DNA from: Sinobacterium caligoides
Lineage (GTDB): Bacteria > Pseudomonadota > Gammaproteobacteria > Pseudomonadales > Sinobacteriaceae
Reading direction: 5' to 3'
DNA: 64,000 bases
Assembly: GCF_003752585.1 (NCBI RefSeq)
Contig: NZ_RKHR01000003.1
Span: 62,001-126,000 of the forward strand
The number at the start of each line of letters is the position of its first letter. The stretch's first letter is position 1. A program made the position numbers and the translations under genes. Positions 29,079 through 38,136 of the stretch are shown here, piece after piece. The notes beneath the pieces were generated by a model. That model was not told the origin of the DNA and ran no database searches. It saw only the letters and a list, made by a program, of their open reading frames with translations.

Positions 29079-29511
29079 ATCCGTGTCGTTATATTCGCTA
29101 GCGAGACTAACAGTTTATGGCATTCTTACTCCGTACGCGAGCCCTTTAACAAACCCTACACTAACGAAAACAAACAGGAGTAAAAGCATCCACACTGGGG
29201 GGAATACAAATGAAGACTAAGCGACAATACATCGCCCTCTATTTCTCTTGGATTAATAGAGGCTTTAGATATTTCATAGAAACATCGATCAGAGTTAATC
29301 ACTCATTGAGTACGTTATTATTGACTTGAATTGATGCGAAGAAGTAGTCGATGTGTCGAAATTTATGACACTTACCGTAATATTAATTAGGTTTTTGGCT
29401 TATAAAGCGTAGGAAATATGTTTATCGCTTTTCTTCCTGACCAACGCCCCTAGAACCGGAATAATAGACGCAGGCCAGGTACTACATGCACTTAGTTAGA
29501 TAAGGTATTAA
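29079..29511. other. Intergenic region upstream of the toxin gene
   Basis: 433 AT-rich bases between toxin start and sulfotransferase stop, both minus strand. There is no coding potential. An ACTCA-T-TGAGT palindrome occurs near 29302, and no clear terminator for toxin-opposite genes is seen. It should contain the toxin promoter, which I cannot place. Confidence 0.4.
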
Positions 29512-30372
29512 TCAACAACTAGCAAGCAATGCCTCGTAGTCATCATACCCTAAAGGCTTTATATATTCCGCCCAACGAGCGTCAAAAGCACGTTTAACTG
29601 CCTCTCCAAAAGCTTCACCTTTACCGCTCTTACCTTGATGAATTTTCCCAGAAGTTGCCTGGTCAGGTTGCTGACCGTAAACAAGCTGCATTGTACGTTC
29701 ATCAAACTTACCGGCATGCTGCTTCATAAACTCAAACGAACTATTTTTAATGGCAGTATTAATTGAGGCTTCATCGTCAACGCCAATGAATCGAGCTACC
29801 CTATTCACCGCACCGCTGAAATCTTTACAGTTGTTTTCGTAGGCCATAAACAGAACATTCTCCTCCTCTCTTCGTTTGATCCAGCTGGCTAAATGATGCC
29901 AATAGTGCTCGAGATGCGGATCGTCAAACATATACTCGAGCGCAAACTCTTCCATGGAGATACTGCCTTGCTGAAAAAACCACCCCTCCATATATTGATG
30001 GTATGACATCGCCACATCGTAAGGGTCTCTGGTGGTGAAGATATATCGCCCACCCTCGGGCAAGCGTTCTGCATGAAAGTGAGTCTTAAAAGCATGTGGC
30101 CTTGCCACTTGTGGCTGGTATAAGTCCGGGACCATCTGATCGCCGCCCTCAAGATACGGCACGATGGTGGAGATGTCGTCAAACGACATGTCACCGTTTG
30201 AGCGTAAACTATGTACTATTTGCTGCATCCAAGTGGTACCACTCTTAGGGTACGTGGCAATAAACACATCACTGCTATCTGGCTGATATTGTTCTGCTCT
30301 ATCGCCGGCACCTTCTGGCAAGTAGCTATCCAAAGCGGCAATAAAGCCCTCTATATTATTCGGCTGCTCCAT
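29512..30372 (-). CDS. Sulfotransferase
   Basis: Transfers sulfate from PAPS to an alcohol or amine acceptor. The ATG at 30372 follows AAGGAAG at good spacing and gives 286 residues; an upstream in-frame start would add 26 residues unlike the family. The 5'-phosphosulfate loop is TYPKSGTTWM at 40-49 and the 3'-phosphate-binding block is YIFTTRDPYDVAMSYHQYM near 108. HFHAERLP lies just before it with the catalytic-base His position. This is the cytosolic (SULT-like, Sulfotransfer_1) type. The acceptor is unknown: no glycan or steroid gene is adjacent. It is monocistronic between toxin and metallopeptidase, so transfer with the accessory region is possible. Confidence 0.9.
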   Translation of the reverse strand: MEQPNNIEGFIAALDSYLPEGAGDRAEQYQPDSSDVFIATYPKSGTTWMQQIVHSLRSNGDMSFDDISTIVPYLEGGDQMVPDLYQPQVARPHAFKTHFHAERLPEGGRYIFTTRDPYDVAMSYHQYMEGWFFQQGSISMEEFALEYMFDDPHLEHYWHHLASWIKRREEENVLFMAYENNCKDFSGAVNRVARFIGVDDEASINTAIKNSSFEFMKQHAGKFDERTMQLVYGQQPDQATSGKIHQGKSGKGEAFGEAVKRAFDARWAEYIKPLGYDDYEALLASC

Positions 30373-30867
30373 AACACTTCCTTGTCTGATCTTCGTTTCA
30401 TCTAATCCCGCCTCAGCGTAACGGCTTATGGCTAGCGAGAAAACATGCAAGAACCGAAAATAACACGCTCATCACCCCATGATGCGTCTTAGTAATCGAC
30501 AAGTTGAACAAATGCGTATATCAGAACGGCATTGCATTGTATCGAGAAAACAGACTGGTCGGTATTAGTGCAGAATAAAAGCTAATGCCTTATATGCTGG
30601 CAAATAAATTTAAACATTATTAGAAACAAGCGATATCTCACTAATATTTCTCATGATGAATTACGAAAAAAGAAGTATTCAACCCTCTATTCCAAACACA
30701 AAACAAAGTCGGCATTTAATTTGCTAAAGGTTAATAACCTTATTATCACGTTAACCGAGAAATAGAATGTAATAACCAATAAAAGTTCCAAGTAGCACAC
30801 TGACGCCAAGGCTGAAGATGACTTATCTGCAGCCATCAATATAATTTTAGAGAGAGTGTATAATATT
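30373..30867. other. Very AT-rich region before the metallopeptidase gene
   Basis: About 495 bases without credible coding sequence. AAGGTTA-A-TAACCTT, a 15-base perfect palindrome, is at 30727-30741, about 130 bases before the metallopeptidase start, and may be an operator. The AT-richness, together with that of the following gene, suggests horizontally acquired DNA. Confidence 0.4.
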
Positions 30868-31575
30868 ATGTCTATTATTTTTTGTTCAGGGGATAGCGTA
30901 GGCGGCCCTTCAAGACTCCAAATAAACAATGTTATGGGGTTATCAAGGAGAAGAGCGACTGGAATAGCAGGCAAAGTTGCAATGCGCCAATATCTATACC
31001 AGGTTCAGTGTTGGGCTGACAGTAACTCACCTACAGCAAAAAGGCTGCTCAATATAGCCCATGATAGTGACGAGAATATATATCTAGTAGGAATGAAACA
31101 TGGTGGATACACATGCTTTGATGATGGGGAAGGCACCCCTGCCTATGGTGGAGGGACAGTCGGCCAACATGGAGGAAGCATCATTTATATTAATGTTGAT
31201 ATTGTCGCTCAAGTGAACCCAGGCGGCGCCACCACACACGCAGGATTCCAAAATATGCATCCGTACATTGCTTTCTTCCATGAGCTAGGGCATGCAATAC
31301 AAAAAATAGAACAACCAGAGCTATGGGTTAATGGAGGTCGTGGGCTCGCGGCAGCCTTTTTAGGTGATATCAATAATGCCGCTCGTTCTTTCGCTCAAAG
31401 AGCACATGGACGAACCTTTGGGCAAGCAAGAGCCGAGTACAGCGCAACAGGTCATACTAGACAGCCATGGAGCGTTAGAATTGAGTATGACAATGTTTAT
31501 CGCCATGAAAGGCCTATTTGCCAAGAAGCAGGTATGCCAATGCGGGATTTATATGGTGATATTCGAGAAGTATAA
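30868..31575 (+). CDS. M91-like zinc metallopeptidase (putative effector/toxin)
   Basis: The 235-residue protein has no signal peptide and carries HELGHA at 138-143 (His138, Glu139, His142), the HExxH zinc-protease motif, preceded by a Gly-rich stretch. After the active site comes a C-terminal RIEYDNVYRHERPICQEAG, then MPMRDLY. The pattern of E-x-N..R-x-E..xGxPxRxxY matches peptidase family M91, known from the type III effector NleD and from polymorphic toxins. I take the ATG at 30868; a GTG four codons upstream is possible and the ribosome binding site (GAGAGAG) is weak. No immunity gene follows: the next 318 bases lack an open frame. AT-rich codon use differs from the housekeeping genes. 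Confidence 0.72.
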   Translation: MSIIFCSGDSVGGPSRLQINNVMGLSRRRATGIAGKVAMRQYLYQVQCWADSNSPTAKRLLNIAHDSDENIYLVGMKHGGYTCFDDGEGTPAYGGGTVGQHGGSIIYINVDIVAQVNPGGATTHAGFQNMHPYIAFFHELGHAIQKIEQPELWVNGGRGLAAAFLGDINNAARSFAQRAHGRTFGQARAEYSATGHTRQPWSVRIEYDNVYRHERPICQEAGMPMRDLYGDIREV

Positions 31576-31893
31576 AGTAGTAGATTATTTATAAAGAAGG
31601 TATCTTAAACAACATTATACACCACGCCATCTCATCATGATTATAAAAATGCTTGCCAGTTTAGGTTAATAGCGTTTAGAATTCGAAAAACACTTTTTAC
31701 GGAGCACTACGCCACGATGATTTACTAACACCTGTCATCCATCTTCATTTTTTATACTTTGGATTAACAGGGTTAGTAGGCGTAGCTTCGTCTTCTGCTT
31801 AACGGTATTTGTAGCATTGCTGCAACTCATTCTAAGCACTGCCATTCTCTACTCGCTACGCCTATTGCCACCCTGATACACAGGAGGCAATAC
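31576..31893. promoter_or_regulatory. Leader region of ABC-F gene with distant 10-bp inverted repeat
   Basis: TAGGCGTAGC (31777-31786) and GCTACGCCTA (31855-31864) are perfectly complementary, 68 bases apart, and can be extended by wobble pairs on the outer side. The right arm ends about 20 bases before AGGAGG and 30 before the ABC-F ATG, so a long-range stem could influence expression. ABC-F genes are often attenuated, but no leader peptide is evident. No coding frame is seen in the rest. Confidence 0.4.
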
Positions 31894-33471
31894 ATGCCAC
31901 TACTTCAAGCACAGCAAATCAGTTACCAATTCGATAGCGGTGAAATGCTATTTAGCAATATATCCTGCAAGCTGTCGGCGCGACGCACCGGCTTGATCGG
32001 ACGCAACGGCTGCGGAAAATCCGTGCTCGCCTCAATCTTAGCGAAACAGCGTAAGCCGAGTGATGGTAACGTGATACTAAACGGCAGTGTAGAAAGTTTT
32101 AGTCAACTCACGTCGACAACCGACTTAAGTCACTTGACTCTGCTGCAATATTTACAGCTCGACTCTATTTTAGGTGCGTTAAGGCAGGTAGAGCGAGGCC
32201 ATTACGATGATAACTGCTTAGAAATTATCGGTGATAAGTGGCGGCTGGAAAACGAGCTCAAACTACTCTTTGCCGAGCTGGGTCTTAACGACGGTTTCAA
32301 TAAAAAATGCGATGAGCTCAGCGGTGGCCAACTGACCCGCCTTAAACTGTGGAAGCTTCTTCATTCAGGGGTAGATCTGTTGGTTCTTGACGAACCCTCA
32401 AATCATTTGGATCACGAAGGAAGGCAGTGGCTAGCGCGGGAGATGGCACAGTTCAATGGCCACATCCTTCTTATTAGTCACGATCGTATGCTACTACGCC
32501 AAGTATCACAGATCTGGCATTTAAGCGGGCTCGGCCTGCGCCAATATGGTGGCAACTTCGATACATTCTTTGAGCAACAACAACTTGAAAAGTTAGCCAT
32601 CGAGCGGCAGCTTGATAATGTGCAACGGCACCAGAAAAAGCTGAAGAAAGAAAGCCAATCGAACCGTGAGAAGGCAGATATACGGGCTAAAAAAGGTTTG
32701 CAAGATCGCCGCCAAGGCAGCCAGCCTAAGATTGCGATGAACACAATGCGGAGCATGGCTACAGCTTCAGCAGCAAATCGCGCCAAGAATGATCATGGCA
32801 GACGAGAACGGCTAGAAGCGAAATACCAGTCATTACAAGCCCGTCAAGAGAAGCTAAAACAGCAGGCATTCACTATTACAACAACGCACAGCAAAATAAC
32901 AACACTCGTCAGCTTCACAGACTGCGTATTAGCCCATGGCATGCAACAACCTATCAGCTTTGTTGTTAAAACGGGCAGCAAAGTACATGTTTCAGGCCGC
33001 AACGGAAGCGGCAAGTCGACACTGTTAAAAACGTTACTAGGCAGGTTGCCTGTAGCTTCAGGTGAGGCCAGTGTGAACGCCCCACTCTATTATCTCGATC
33101 AACACTTCAGTTTGCTAAACAAAGAGCTATCATTGCTCGAGACGCTTAGCCTACACTGCCCTACCGTAGAAGAGCACCATGCACGAACAATGCTCGCCGG
33201 AATTGGCTTTAGGCATGAAAGCGTGCATCGCTTAGTCAAACAACTGAGCGGCGGTGAGAAAATGAAGTTGGCGATGCTGGTAGCTAGTCGGCAAGCTGCA
33301 AACCCTCTGCTGCTACTTGATGAGCCTGACAATCACCTTGATCTTGATTCGAAAACACTTTTAGCTAGGGCACTGAAAGAGTTTAACGGGAGCTTTCTTT
33401 TAGTCAGCCATGACCAAGACTTTATCTCAGAATGCGATATCAACTACACAATCGACATCAAGTTGCCATAG
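31894..33471 (+). CDS. ABC-F family ATPase
   Basis: Soluble protein with two ATP-binding cassettes and no membrane domain. It belongs to the family that acts on ribosomes as translation factors or gives ribosome protection. The 525 residues contain cassette 1 with Walker A GRNGCGKS (36-43), LSGGQ and VLDEPSNHLD. A charged linker rich in Lys/Arg (about 235-320) follows, which is the P-site tRNA interaction region. Cassette 2 has GRNGSGKST, LSGGE and LLDEPDNHLD. The N-terminal cassette has Val in place of the usual Thr after GKS. Start has a strong AGGAGG. It is closest to the compact Uup/YheS-like group; whether it is housekeeping or resistance cannot be settled here. Confidence 0.9.
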   Translation: MPLLQAQQISYQFDSGEMLFSNISCKLSARRTGLIGRNGCGKSVLASILAKQRKPSDGNVILNGSVESFSQLTSTTDLSHLTLLQYLQLDSILGALRQVERGHYDDNCLEIIGDKWRLENELKLLFAELGLNDGFNKKCDELSGGQLTRLKLWKLLHSGVDLLVLDEPSNHLDHEGRQWLAREMAQFNGHILLISHDRMLLRQVSQIWHLSGLGLRQYGGNFDTFFEQQQLEKLAIERQLDNVQRHQKKLKKESQSNREKADIRAKKGLQDRRQGSQPKIAMNTMRSMATASAANRAKNDHGRRERLEAKYQSLQARQEKLKQQAFTITTTHSKITTLVSFTDCVLAHGMQQPISFVVKTGSKVHVSGRNGSGKSTLLKTLLGRLPVASGEASVNAPLYYLDQHFSLLNKELSLLETLSLHCPTVEEHHARTMLAGIGFRHESVHRLVKQLSGGEKMKLAMLVASRQAANPLLLLDEPDNHLDLDSKTLLARALKEFNGSFLLVSHDQDFISECDINYTIDIKLP

Positions 33472-33897
33472 CAATATTATCTTGATATAAAAAAGCTGAG
33501 GGCGGACGCTCCTGCTACCCCCGTTAGCCTCACTAATAACTCTACTGACGATCCACTCTAGCTCTATGCGTCATTAACGTCGAGGATAGAAAATAGAGAA
33601 ATATTACTATTTATTTCCAAAACAGACCGTGATTAGCTTTAAGCCGCCATAAATCAAAGGATCTGCCCTAAAACAACCTACTACGCTGTTGCGCCATTTG
33701 ATACCCCCAAGGAAGTGGAAGCACATTGCGCCTACTAACCTCTAAATACTCGACTTTGTCCGTGCTAGCGCTTAAAATTTTCTGCCCTGTTTGCCATGGA
33801 TAGCGCAACATGAATTCAGCACGGGTTAGCGGCCGTAGCGATTGAAGAGACTCAGCCAAAACTGGCCGGTCGCTCACACTTTAAAGGAATAAAAATA
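33472..33897. other. Intergenic region between ABC-F and ABC exporter genes
   Basis: 426 bases. A minus-strand frame of 69 codons (33668-33877, GTG start) has unremarkable composition but no ribosome binding site and no recognisable relative, so I do not call it a gene. AAAGGA at 33883-33888 is the binding site for the exporter GTG at 33898. Confidence 0.4.
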
Positions 33898-35712
33898 GTG
33901 GACAACAAAACACCCTCTAATTTCAGCATCGTTACCGTCTCGGCGAAATATATTTTTAAAAGCTTGCATGGAAAAAGGCTTCGTCAGATGGGCTTTGCCG
34001 TTATTTTAATGTGCCTTGCTGGCTGGATGACAAACTATCCCGCTATCCTATTGGGCGGGATGGTGACTGAAGCAACACAAACGGCCGTCTCTTTTTCGCT
34101 ATTATATGACTATGCGATAATCGTAGGCTGCCTGCTCTTTGCACGCGAGCTTGTCGTCGTCTTAAGGAAGTATATTGTTGAGAAAATAGCCACCGAGCTG
34201 GAGCGAGATGAGTTTGTAAGTGTGGTTGCCCATCTGCTTAAGGTGGAGATTAATGTGCTCAGCAAAAATCAAGTCGGCGCATTAAACATCAAAGTTAACA
34301 GGAGTATTGAGGGCGTCATCAAACTAATTAAGCTTTGCTTTCTTGACTGCCTGCCCAACCTAATAACCGCCATCACAGCCCTCGTTATTGCCGCCTTATT
34401 TCACTGGTCTATAGCATTGGTGATGCTCGTCGTACTCATTCTTGGCGGCTCAGTGACCGCTTGGCAGGTCACCTCTCAAAAAGGTATTCGAATAGATCTA
34501 TTTAGGGCGAAAGAAAAGATCGGCGCCAAGCTGGCGGAATTAATACTGGGAATTGAGTATGTTAGGGTTGCCGGAGCGAGCGAACGTGAGGTCGAAAAAA
34601 CACGAGAAGTCGCAGCGAACTTGCAGGAGAAGGAGTTTCTGCATCATAAATGGATGATGTTCTTCGATGCACAAAAGATGCTGATTGAAGGCATTGGCTT
34701 TATCGCCGTTATTGCTATTGGCTTTTTCTTGCTGCAAAAACAACTCATAACTGCCGGCGACATTCTTACCTTTTCGGTTCTCTATATAGCAGCAGCGACA
34801 CCGCTCAGGGATTTACACCGCATAGTGGATGAGGCTTTTGAAGCTAGCTTGATGATTTTCGACCTCCGCTCAATCTATGAGATGAAATCAGATGACTTGC
34901 TATTGGGACGCAAAGTGCCCGCCAAAAAAGACGCTATTTTCTTTCAGTGCGAGAATTTGTCAGTATTCATCGACGACGGCACGAAAGACATAAAAGTCTT
35001 ATCTAACATTAACATGCAAATTCTATTGGGCCAAAAAATCGGTTTCGCCGGTGAGAGTGGCTCAGGTAAGTCAACCTTGTTAAAAGTTATGCTCGGCATT
35101 CAATCCTATGAAGGAAGCGCAAAGATTTTCGGCGTGGAAGTTAGGGATCTATCCAAGGATCATTTGGCTAAAATAATCTCATATGTACCTCAGTCTCCCT
35201 TCTTATTTAAAGGCTCGGTCATCGATAATGTTGCCTATCCTGATGAGCTGGAGTCTGTTGATATCGCAGAAGTAGAACATGCTCTCAGCGTTTCTTCTGC
35301 GACAAGCTTTGTTAACAATAAGTCTGAAGGCATATTGCACGAGCTTGATGAACAAGGTCGGAACTTATCCGGCGGCGAACGTCAGCGCTTAGCGATTGCC
35401 AGAGCGATTAGAACTCAGTGCGATATGCTAGTTCTCGACGAAGCAACATCCGCGTTAGATGCCGAAACCAAGGCCAGCGTAGAGGGGGGTGTAAGGGAAT
35501 GCCTCGCAGATAAGTCGATTGTGACCGTTGCGCATCGCTTAAGCAGCATCGAGAAAGCTGATTATATTTACTGCTTTCAGCAGGGAGAGCTTGTCGAACA
35601 AGGCAATTATAGCGCCCTAAGCCGAAAGGAAGGTTACTTCAAGGAGCTGCTCAACAATGAGGATTTACGTAAAGTTAAGCTTGAACCTAAAGTAGAGTCG
35701 TTAGCGACTTGA
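33898..35712 (+). CDS. ABC exporter, fused membrane and ATPase domains
   Basis: Half-transporter of the MsbA/LapB-like type, exporting lipid, peptide or toxin as a homodimer. The 604 residues begin with a six-helix membrane domain (about 25-320, helices at 31-55, 68-86, 140-185, 255-300). The ATPase domain follows (about 345-585) with Walker A GESGSGKST, Q-loop YVPQSPF, signature NLSGGERQ, Walker B MLVLDEATSALD and the H-loop AHRLSS. Start is GTG at 33898 with AAAGGA nine bases upstream. There is no N-terminal C39 peptidase and no partner membrane-fusion protein beside it. Substrate unknown. It converges with the transporter-like gene on the other strand. Confidence 0.87.
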   Translation: MDNKTPSNFSIVTVSAKYIFKSLHGKRLRQMGFAVILMCLAGWMTNYPAILLGGMVTEATQTAVSFSLLYDYAIIVGCLLFARELVVVLRKYIVEKIATELERDEFVSVVAHLLKVEINVLSKNQVGALNIKVNRSIEGVIKLIKLCFLDCLPNLITAITALVIAALFHWSIALVMLVVLILGGSVTAWQVTSQKGIRIDLFRAKEKIGAKLAELILGIEYVRVAGASEREVEKTREVAANLQEKEFLHHKWMMFFDAQKMLIEGIGFIAVIAIGFFLLQKQLITAGDILTFSVLYIAAATPLRDLHRIVDEAFEASLMIFDLRSIYEMKSDDLLLGRKVPAKKDAIFFQCENLSVFIDDGTKDIKVLSNINMQILLGQKIGFAGESGSGKSTLLKVMLGIQSYEGSAKIFGVEVRDLSKDHLAKIISYVPQSPFLFKGSVIDNVAYPDELESVDIAEVEHALSVSSATSFVNNKSEGILHELDEQGRNLSGGERQRLAIARAIRTQCDMLVLDEATSALDAETKASVEGGVRECLADKSIVTVAHRLSSIEKADYIYCFQQGELVEQGNYSALSRKEGYFKELLNNEDLRKVKLEPKVESLAT

Positions 35713-35733
35713 TCAACAAGAAAAAAGAGCATC

Positions 35734-35754
35734 CTAGCCCTATCAAAGGGCTAG
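35734..35754 (-). terminator. Probable terminator of the minus-strand transporter-like gene
   Basis: CTAGCCCT/AGGGCTAG 8-bp stem with a five-base loop. On the minus strand it is followed a few bases later by a U-rich run (CTCTTTTTTC). It lies between the two convergent genes. Confidence 0.55.
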
Positions 35755-35819
35755 CTGTAATCCATCTTACCTCTTTCTATCGATTACATTGATTATATTA
35801 ACGACCTACCATTGAAGGC

Positions 35820-37322
35820 CTATTGAAACGCCCACCTTATAGTATAAGAGGACTTCAATGTAGGGTGCTGCTGGGCAAAGGAGGCCGTAAAAAACTCCCC
35901 CTGCTCTTTAACTGTTAACTGATAACAGTGGTCGACGACAAAGGCCTCGCTTGCCTCATCAAAAGTCGAATGTTCAATGATCAGCTCAGGTTGCTTGCCG
36001 CCACTCTTCTCAATAAGTTTTCGTGGGAAGTTGCATTGTATTGACAGAATACGAGTCGGTTTATTGATCCTACAATCAATTTGCTCAGTTTCATCTAGCT
36101 CAAAATACTCAGCAACCACCAACTTATCATCAGCTATAAAGTCTCGTTTAGCTGGCTCTAACAGATGGGAGAAATATTTCATCTCACCATTATTAATTGG
36201 CTCTGAGCCCCAGTCAGCATCAGCTATTTGAATATCTACCGAGTCCTTATTAATAGCAGAGTGCTCTTGATCAAAGCGATATTTCAATATATTACCGTAT
36301 ATTGCAATTGACTTGCTCGTAATATGCTTTACGTAGCCTGAAAAAGATAATTTTTGCAGGGCCTCTAACGAAGGATTCATATTCTCATCAAAGTATATTT
36401 TTATATCATAGCTATCAACGTGATGACGATAGGTGTCCTTATATTTCAAGAAGTTTTCAAAGGCAGACATTGCGGGCTTACTTTCACTGACCCTTGCTAG
36501 CGACACGAAGAAGGAAGATGGTTTAGCGATCTTTAAGCGACTAATAAACAAGCAAAGCCTAACGACCCACTTCATCAATCGCGAGTTTAAGATTGTCTGT
36601 GGTGCTTTGCTCGCAAGCAACTGGGGGATAAGCTGACCAAGCCAGAGCATAATAAGCGCATTTAGCAAACCCAGCTTAAAAGCGATGAAATCGATAAATG
36701 AAGGAATGCTAACAGTATGAATAACGCCTTTTATATTAGGGAAAGACGTCATTAGAGAGAATATTATCACTAACGCGACGACAAGAAGCTGACGACCAAT
36801 AAGATAGTCCTCTATACCCTCTTTAGTTCTTATTAGCTTTTGTATTTGAGAAGCAATAGGATAACGATCAGCAACATTAGCAAGATCTTTATCAGCAATA
36901 TCAATGATTGCTATTTGAGAGCCTTCTAAGAGTGCAATAAAGAATATAATAGCTACTGCAATCAAGATAACAAAGCCCGGCTGAATACCGAATTCAATAG
37001 TAGCTCTTGATTGTTCGTTAACAATAAGCCAAGTGAAAAGGCTAAACAGGCCGATAAAAGCAAGGTAAGAAAGTCCATCCGTAATAACGTCCAACCAACC
37101 TTTATCTTTATTCAGACCATCACCGTCATTTTCCCTAATCGTATCATTTAATTGAAACAGTTCTTTTTTAGAGATAGGTGGGTGGTTTTCGGGGCTATAG
37201 ACCTTATTAACAATTTGAGCACAAACTTGCTCTTCAAGCCCCTGCCCTTTAAGCAGATCTTCAAGTATAACGGCATTTAATCCATTGTCGGCCTGTATCT
37301 CAGCCAATATCTTTTTATTCAT
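35820..37322 (-). CDS. Silicon-transporter-like (SIT-L) membrane protein with C-terminal soluble domain
   Basis: Five predicted membrane helices, at about 84-101, 115-135, 177-194, 205-237 and 250-264 (numbering from the ATG at 37322). Helix 2 ends in LLEGSQIAI (EGSQ at 133-136) and helix 3 begins LIGRQLLVV (GRQ at 176-178), joined by a 39-residue loop ending in EGIEDYLIGRQ. The pair EGxQ plus GRQ at these places is the hallmark of diatom silicon transporters, and a single pair in five helices is the layout of the SIT-like half-size proteins. Residues about 275-500 are a soluble domain I do not recognise. I chose the ATG at 37322 (weak GGGAT upstream); a start at 37340 is possible. Transport of silicic acid is inferred from motifs only. 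Confidence 0.6.
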   Translation of the reverse strand: MNKKILAEIQADNGLNAVILEDLLKGQGLEEQVCAQIVNKVYSPENHPPISKKELFQLNDTIRENDGDGLNKDKGWLDVITDGLSYLAFIGLFSLFTWLIVNEQSRATIEFGIQPGFVILIAVAIIFFIALLEGSQIAIIDIADKDLANVADRYPIASQIQKLIRTKEGIEDYLIGRQLLVVALVIIFSLMTSFPNIKGVIHTVSIPSFIDFIAFKLGLLNALIMLWLGQLIPQLLASKAPQTILNSRLMKWVVRLCLFISRLKIAKPSSFFVSLARVSESKPAMSAFENFLKYKDTYRHHVDSYDIKIYFDENMNPSLEALQKLSFSGYVKHITSKSIAIYGNILKYRFDQEHSAINKDSVDIQIADADWGSEPINNGEMKYFSHLLEPAKRDFIADDKLVVAEYFELDETEQIDCRINKPTRILSIQCNFPRKLIEKSGGKQPELIIEHSTFDEASEAFVVDHCYQLTVKEQGEFFTASFAQQHPTLKSSYTIRWAFQ

Positions 37323-37594
37323 GGTGCGGTATCCCAGCATAAAGGTAGCATAATGCTATTATTGCCACGTTATACCTGTGTCACCGAACTATCTGTCGTC
37401 AAGCTAACAACCTTGCCCATGACTCTTCTTTTAAATGAAGCCCGAGCCCAACAGCCTTGCCTGCATTTAAAAACGCTGTCTCTACTTGCCGCTAATAGCT
37501 TAGGAATTTTCAGCAGGTATAGTGCCGTGTTTATTATTGAACGTACCCTCCCTGCTTGAGGGAGCGATGTAAGCAACTTAAATACTCAAGTTTT

Positions 37595-37966
37595 TCAGCT
37601 TATATTGATCGATTCATTAGCGTCTAGCTCTGTCGACTCTGTTGAATTTATCCATTTCATTTCGAGCTTAAATACAAGCTCGCCCCTGGGTGCCCTTTCG
37701 TGGCGGATAATTAACTCAATGTTTTCATTCGGAAGCACAACTTCATTATTGTTAATATTAACGCGGCCCTCCTCTTGTATCTTACTACCAATACTTTTTA
37801 TGTACTCACCGATTTGATGAGATGTAAGCTCTTCATTATGTATATTAAACAACCACTCAACATGATGTGGTGGACGATGTTTATGGTGACCTGCAGCGGC
37901 ATGATGATGGGGTTTATGTCGCTTAGGACTGCCAATATGATGATGTGACTTAGGTGCTTTAGGCAT
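37595..37966 (-). CDS. Small protein with His/Lys/Arg-rich N-terminus and amphi-Trp-like domain
   Basis: A 123-residue protein in two parts. Residues 1-36 are dominated by His, Lys, Arg and Pro (for example SHHHIGSPKRHKPHHH and GHHKHRPPHH), a strongly cationic, metal- or anion-binding type of sequence. Residues about 37-115 are a small alpha/beta domain ending ELVFKLEMKW, as in amphi-Trp-domain proteins. There is no signal peptide. It lies upstream of the silicon-transporter-like gene on the same strand (272 bases) and downstream of the porin (170 bases). Amphi-Trp proteins have no settled function. Binding of metal or of silica/oxyanions by the His/Lys tract is a guess. Confidence 0.65.
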   Translation of the reverse strand: MPKAPKSHHHIGSPKRHKPHHHAAAGHHKHRPPHHVEWLFNIHNEELTSHQIGEYIKSIGSKIQEEGRVNINNNEVVLPNENIELIIRHERAPRGELVFKLEMKWINSTESTELDANESINIS

Positions 37967-38136
37967 AATATAAGCTCTTATTAAAAAATAATTATAAGTT
38001 ATAATACTGCGACGACTGGCTTTTTTATCATTAAATTAATAGGCCTTGATTCGCCAAACATTACCACACTATGAGCAATGATTTACTTTTATTATCGCAA
38101 CACCTCAAACAAAGAGGCGCTGCAACTTAATACATA

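Noticed and set aside
33668-33877. Minus-strand 69-codon frame between the ABC-F gene and the ABC exporter
   Set aside because: No ribosome binding site and no recognisable relative; could be real but cannot be supported.
35820-37322. Reading of the SIT-like protein as a CNNM/DUF21 or generic ion-channel protein
   Set aside because: No CBS pair or DUF21 signature; the EGxQ and GRQ pair at the ends of helices 2 and 3 fits SIT-like proteins better, although this still needs a profile search.
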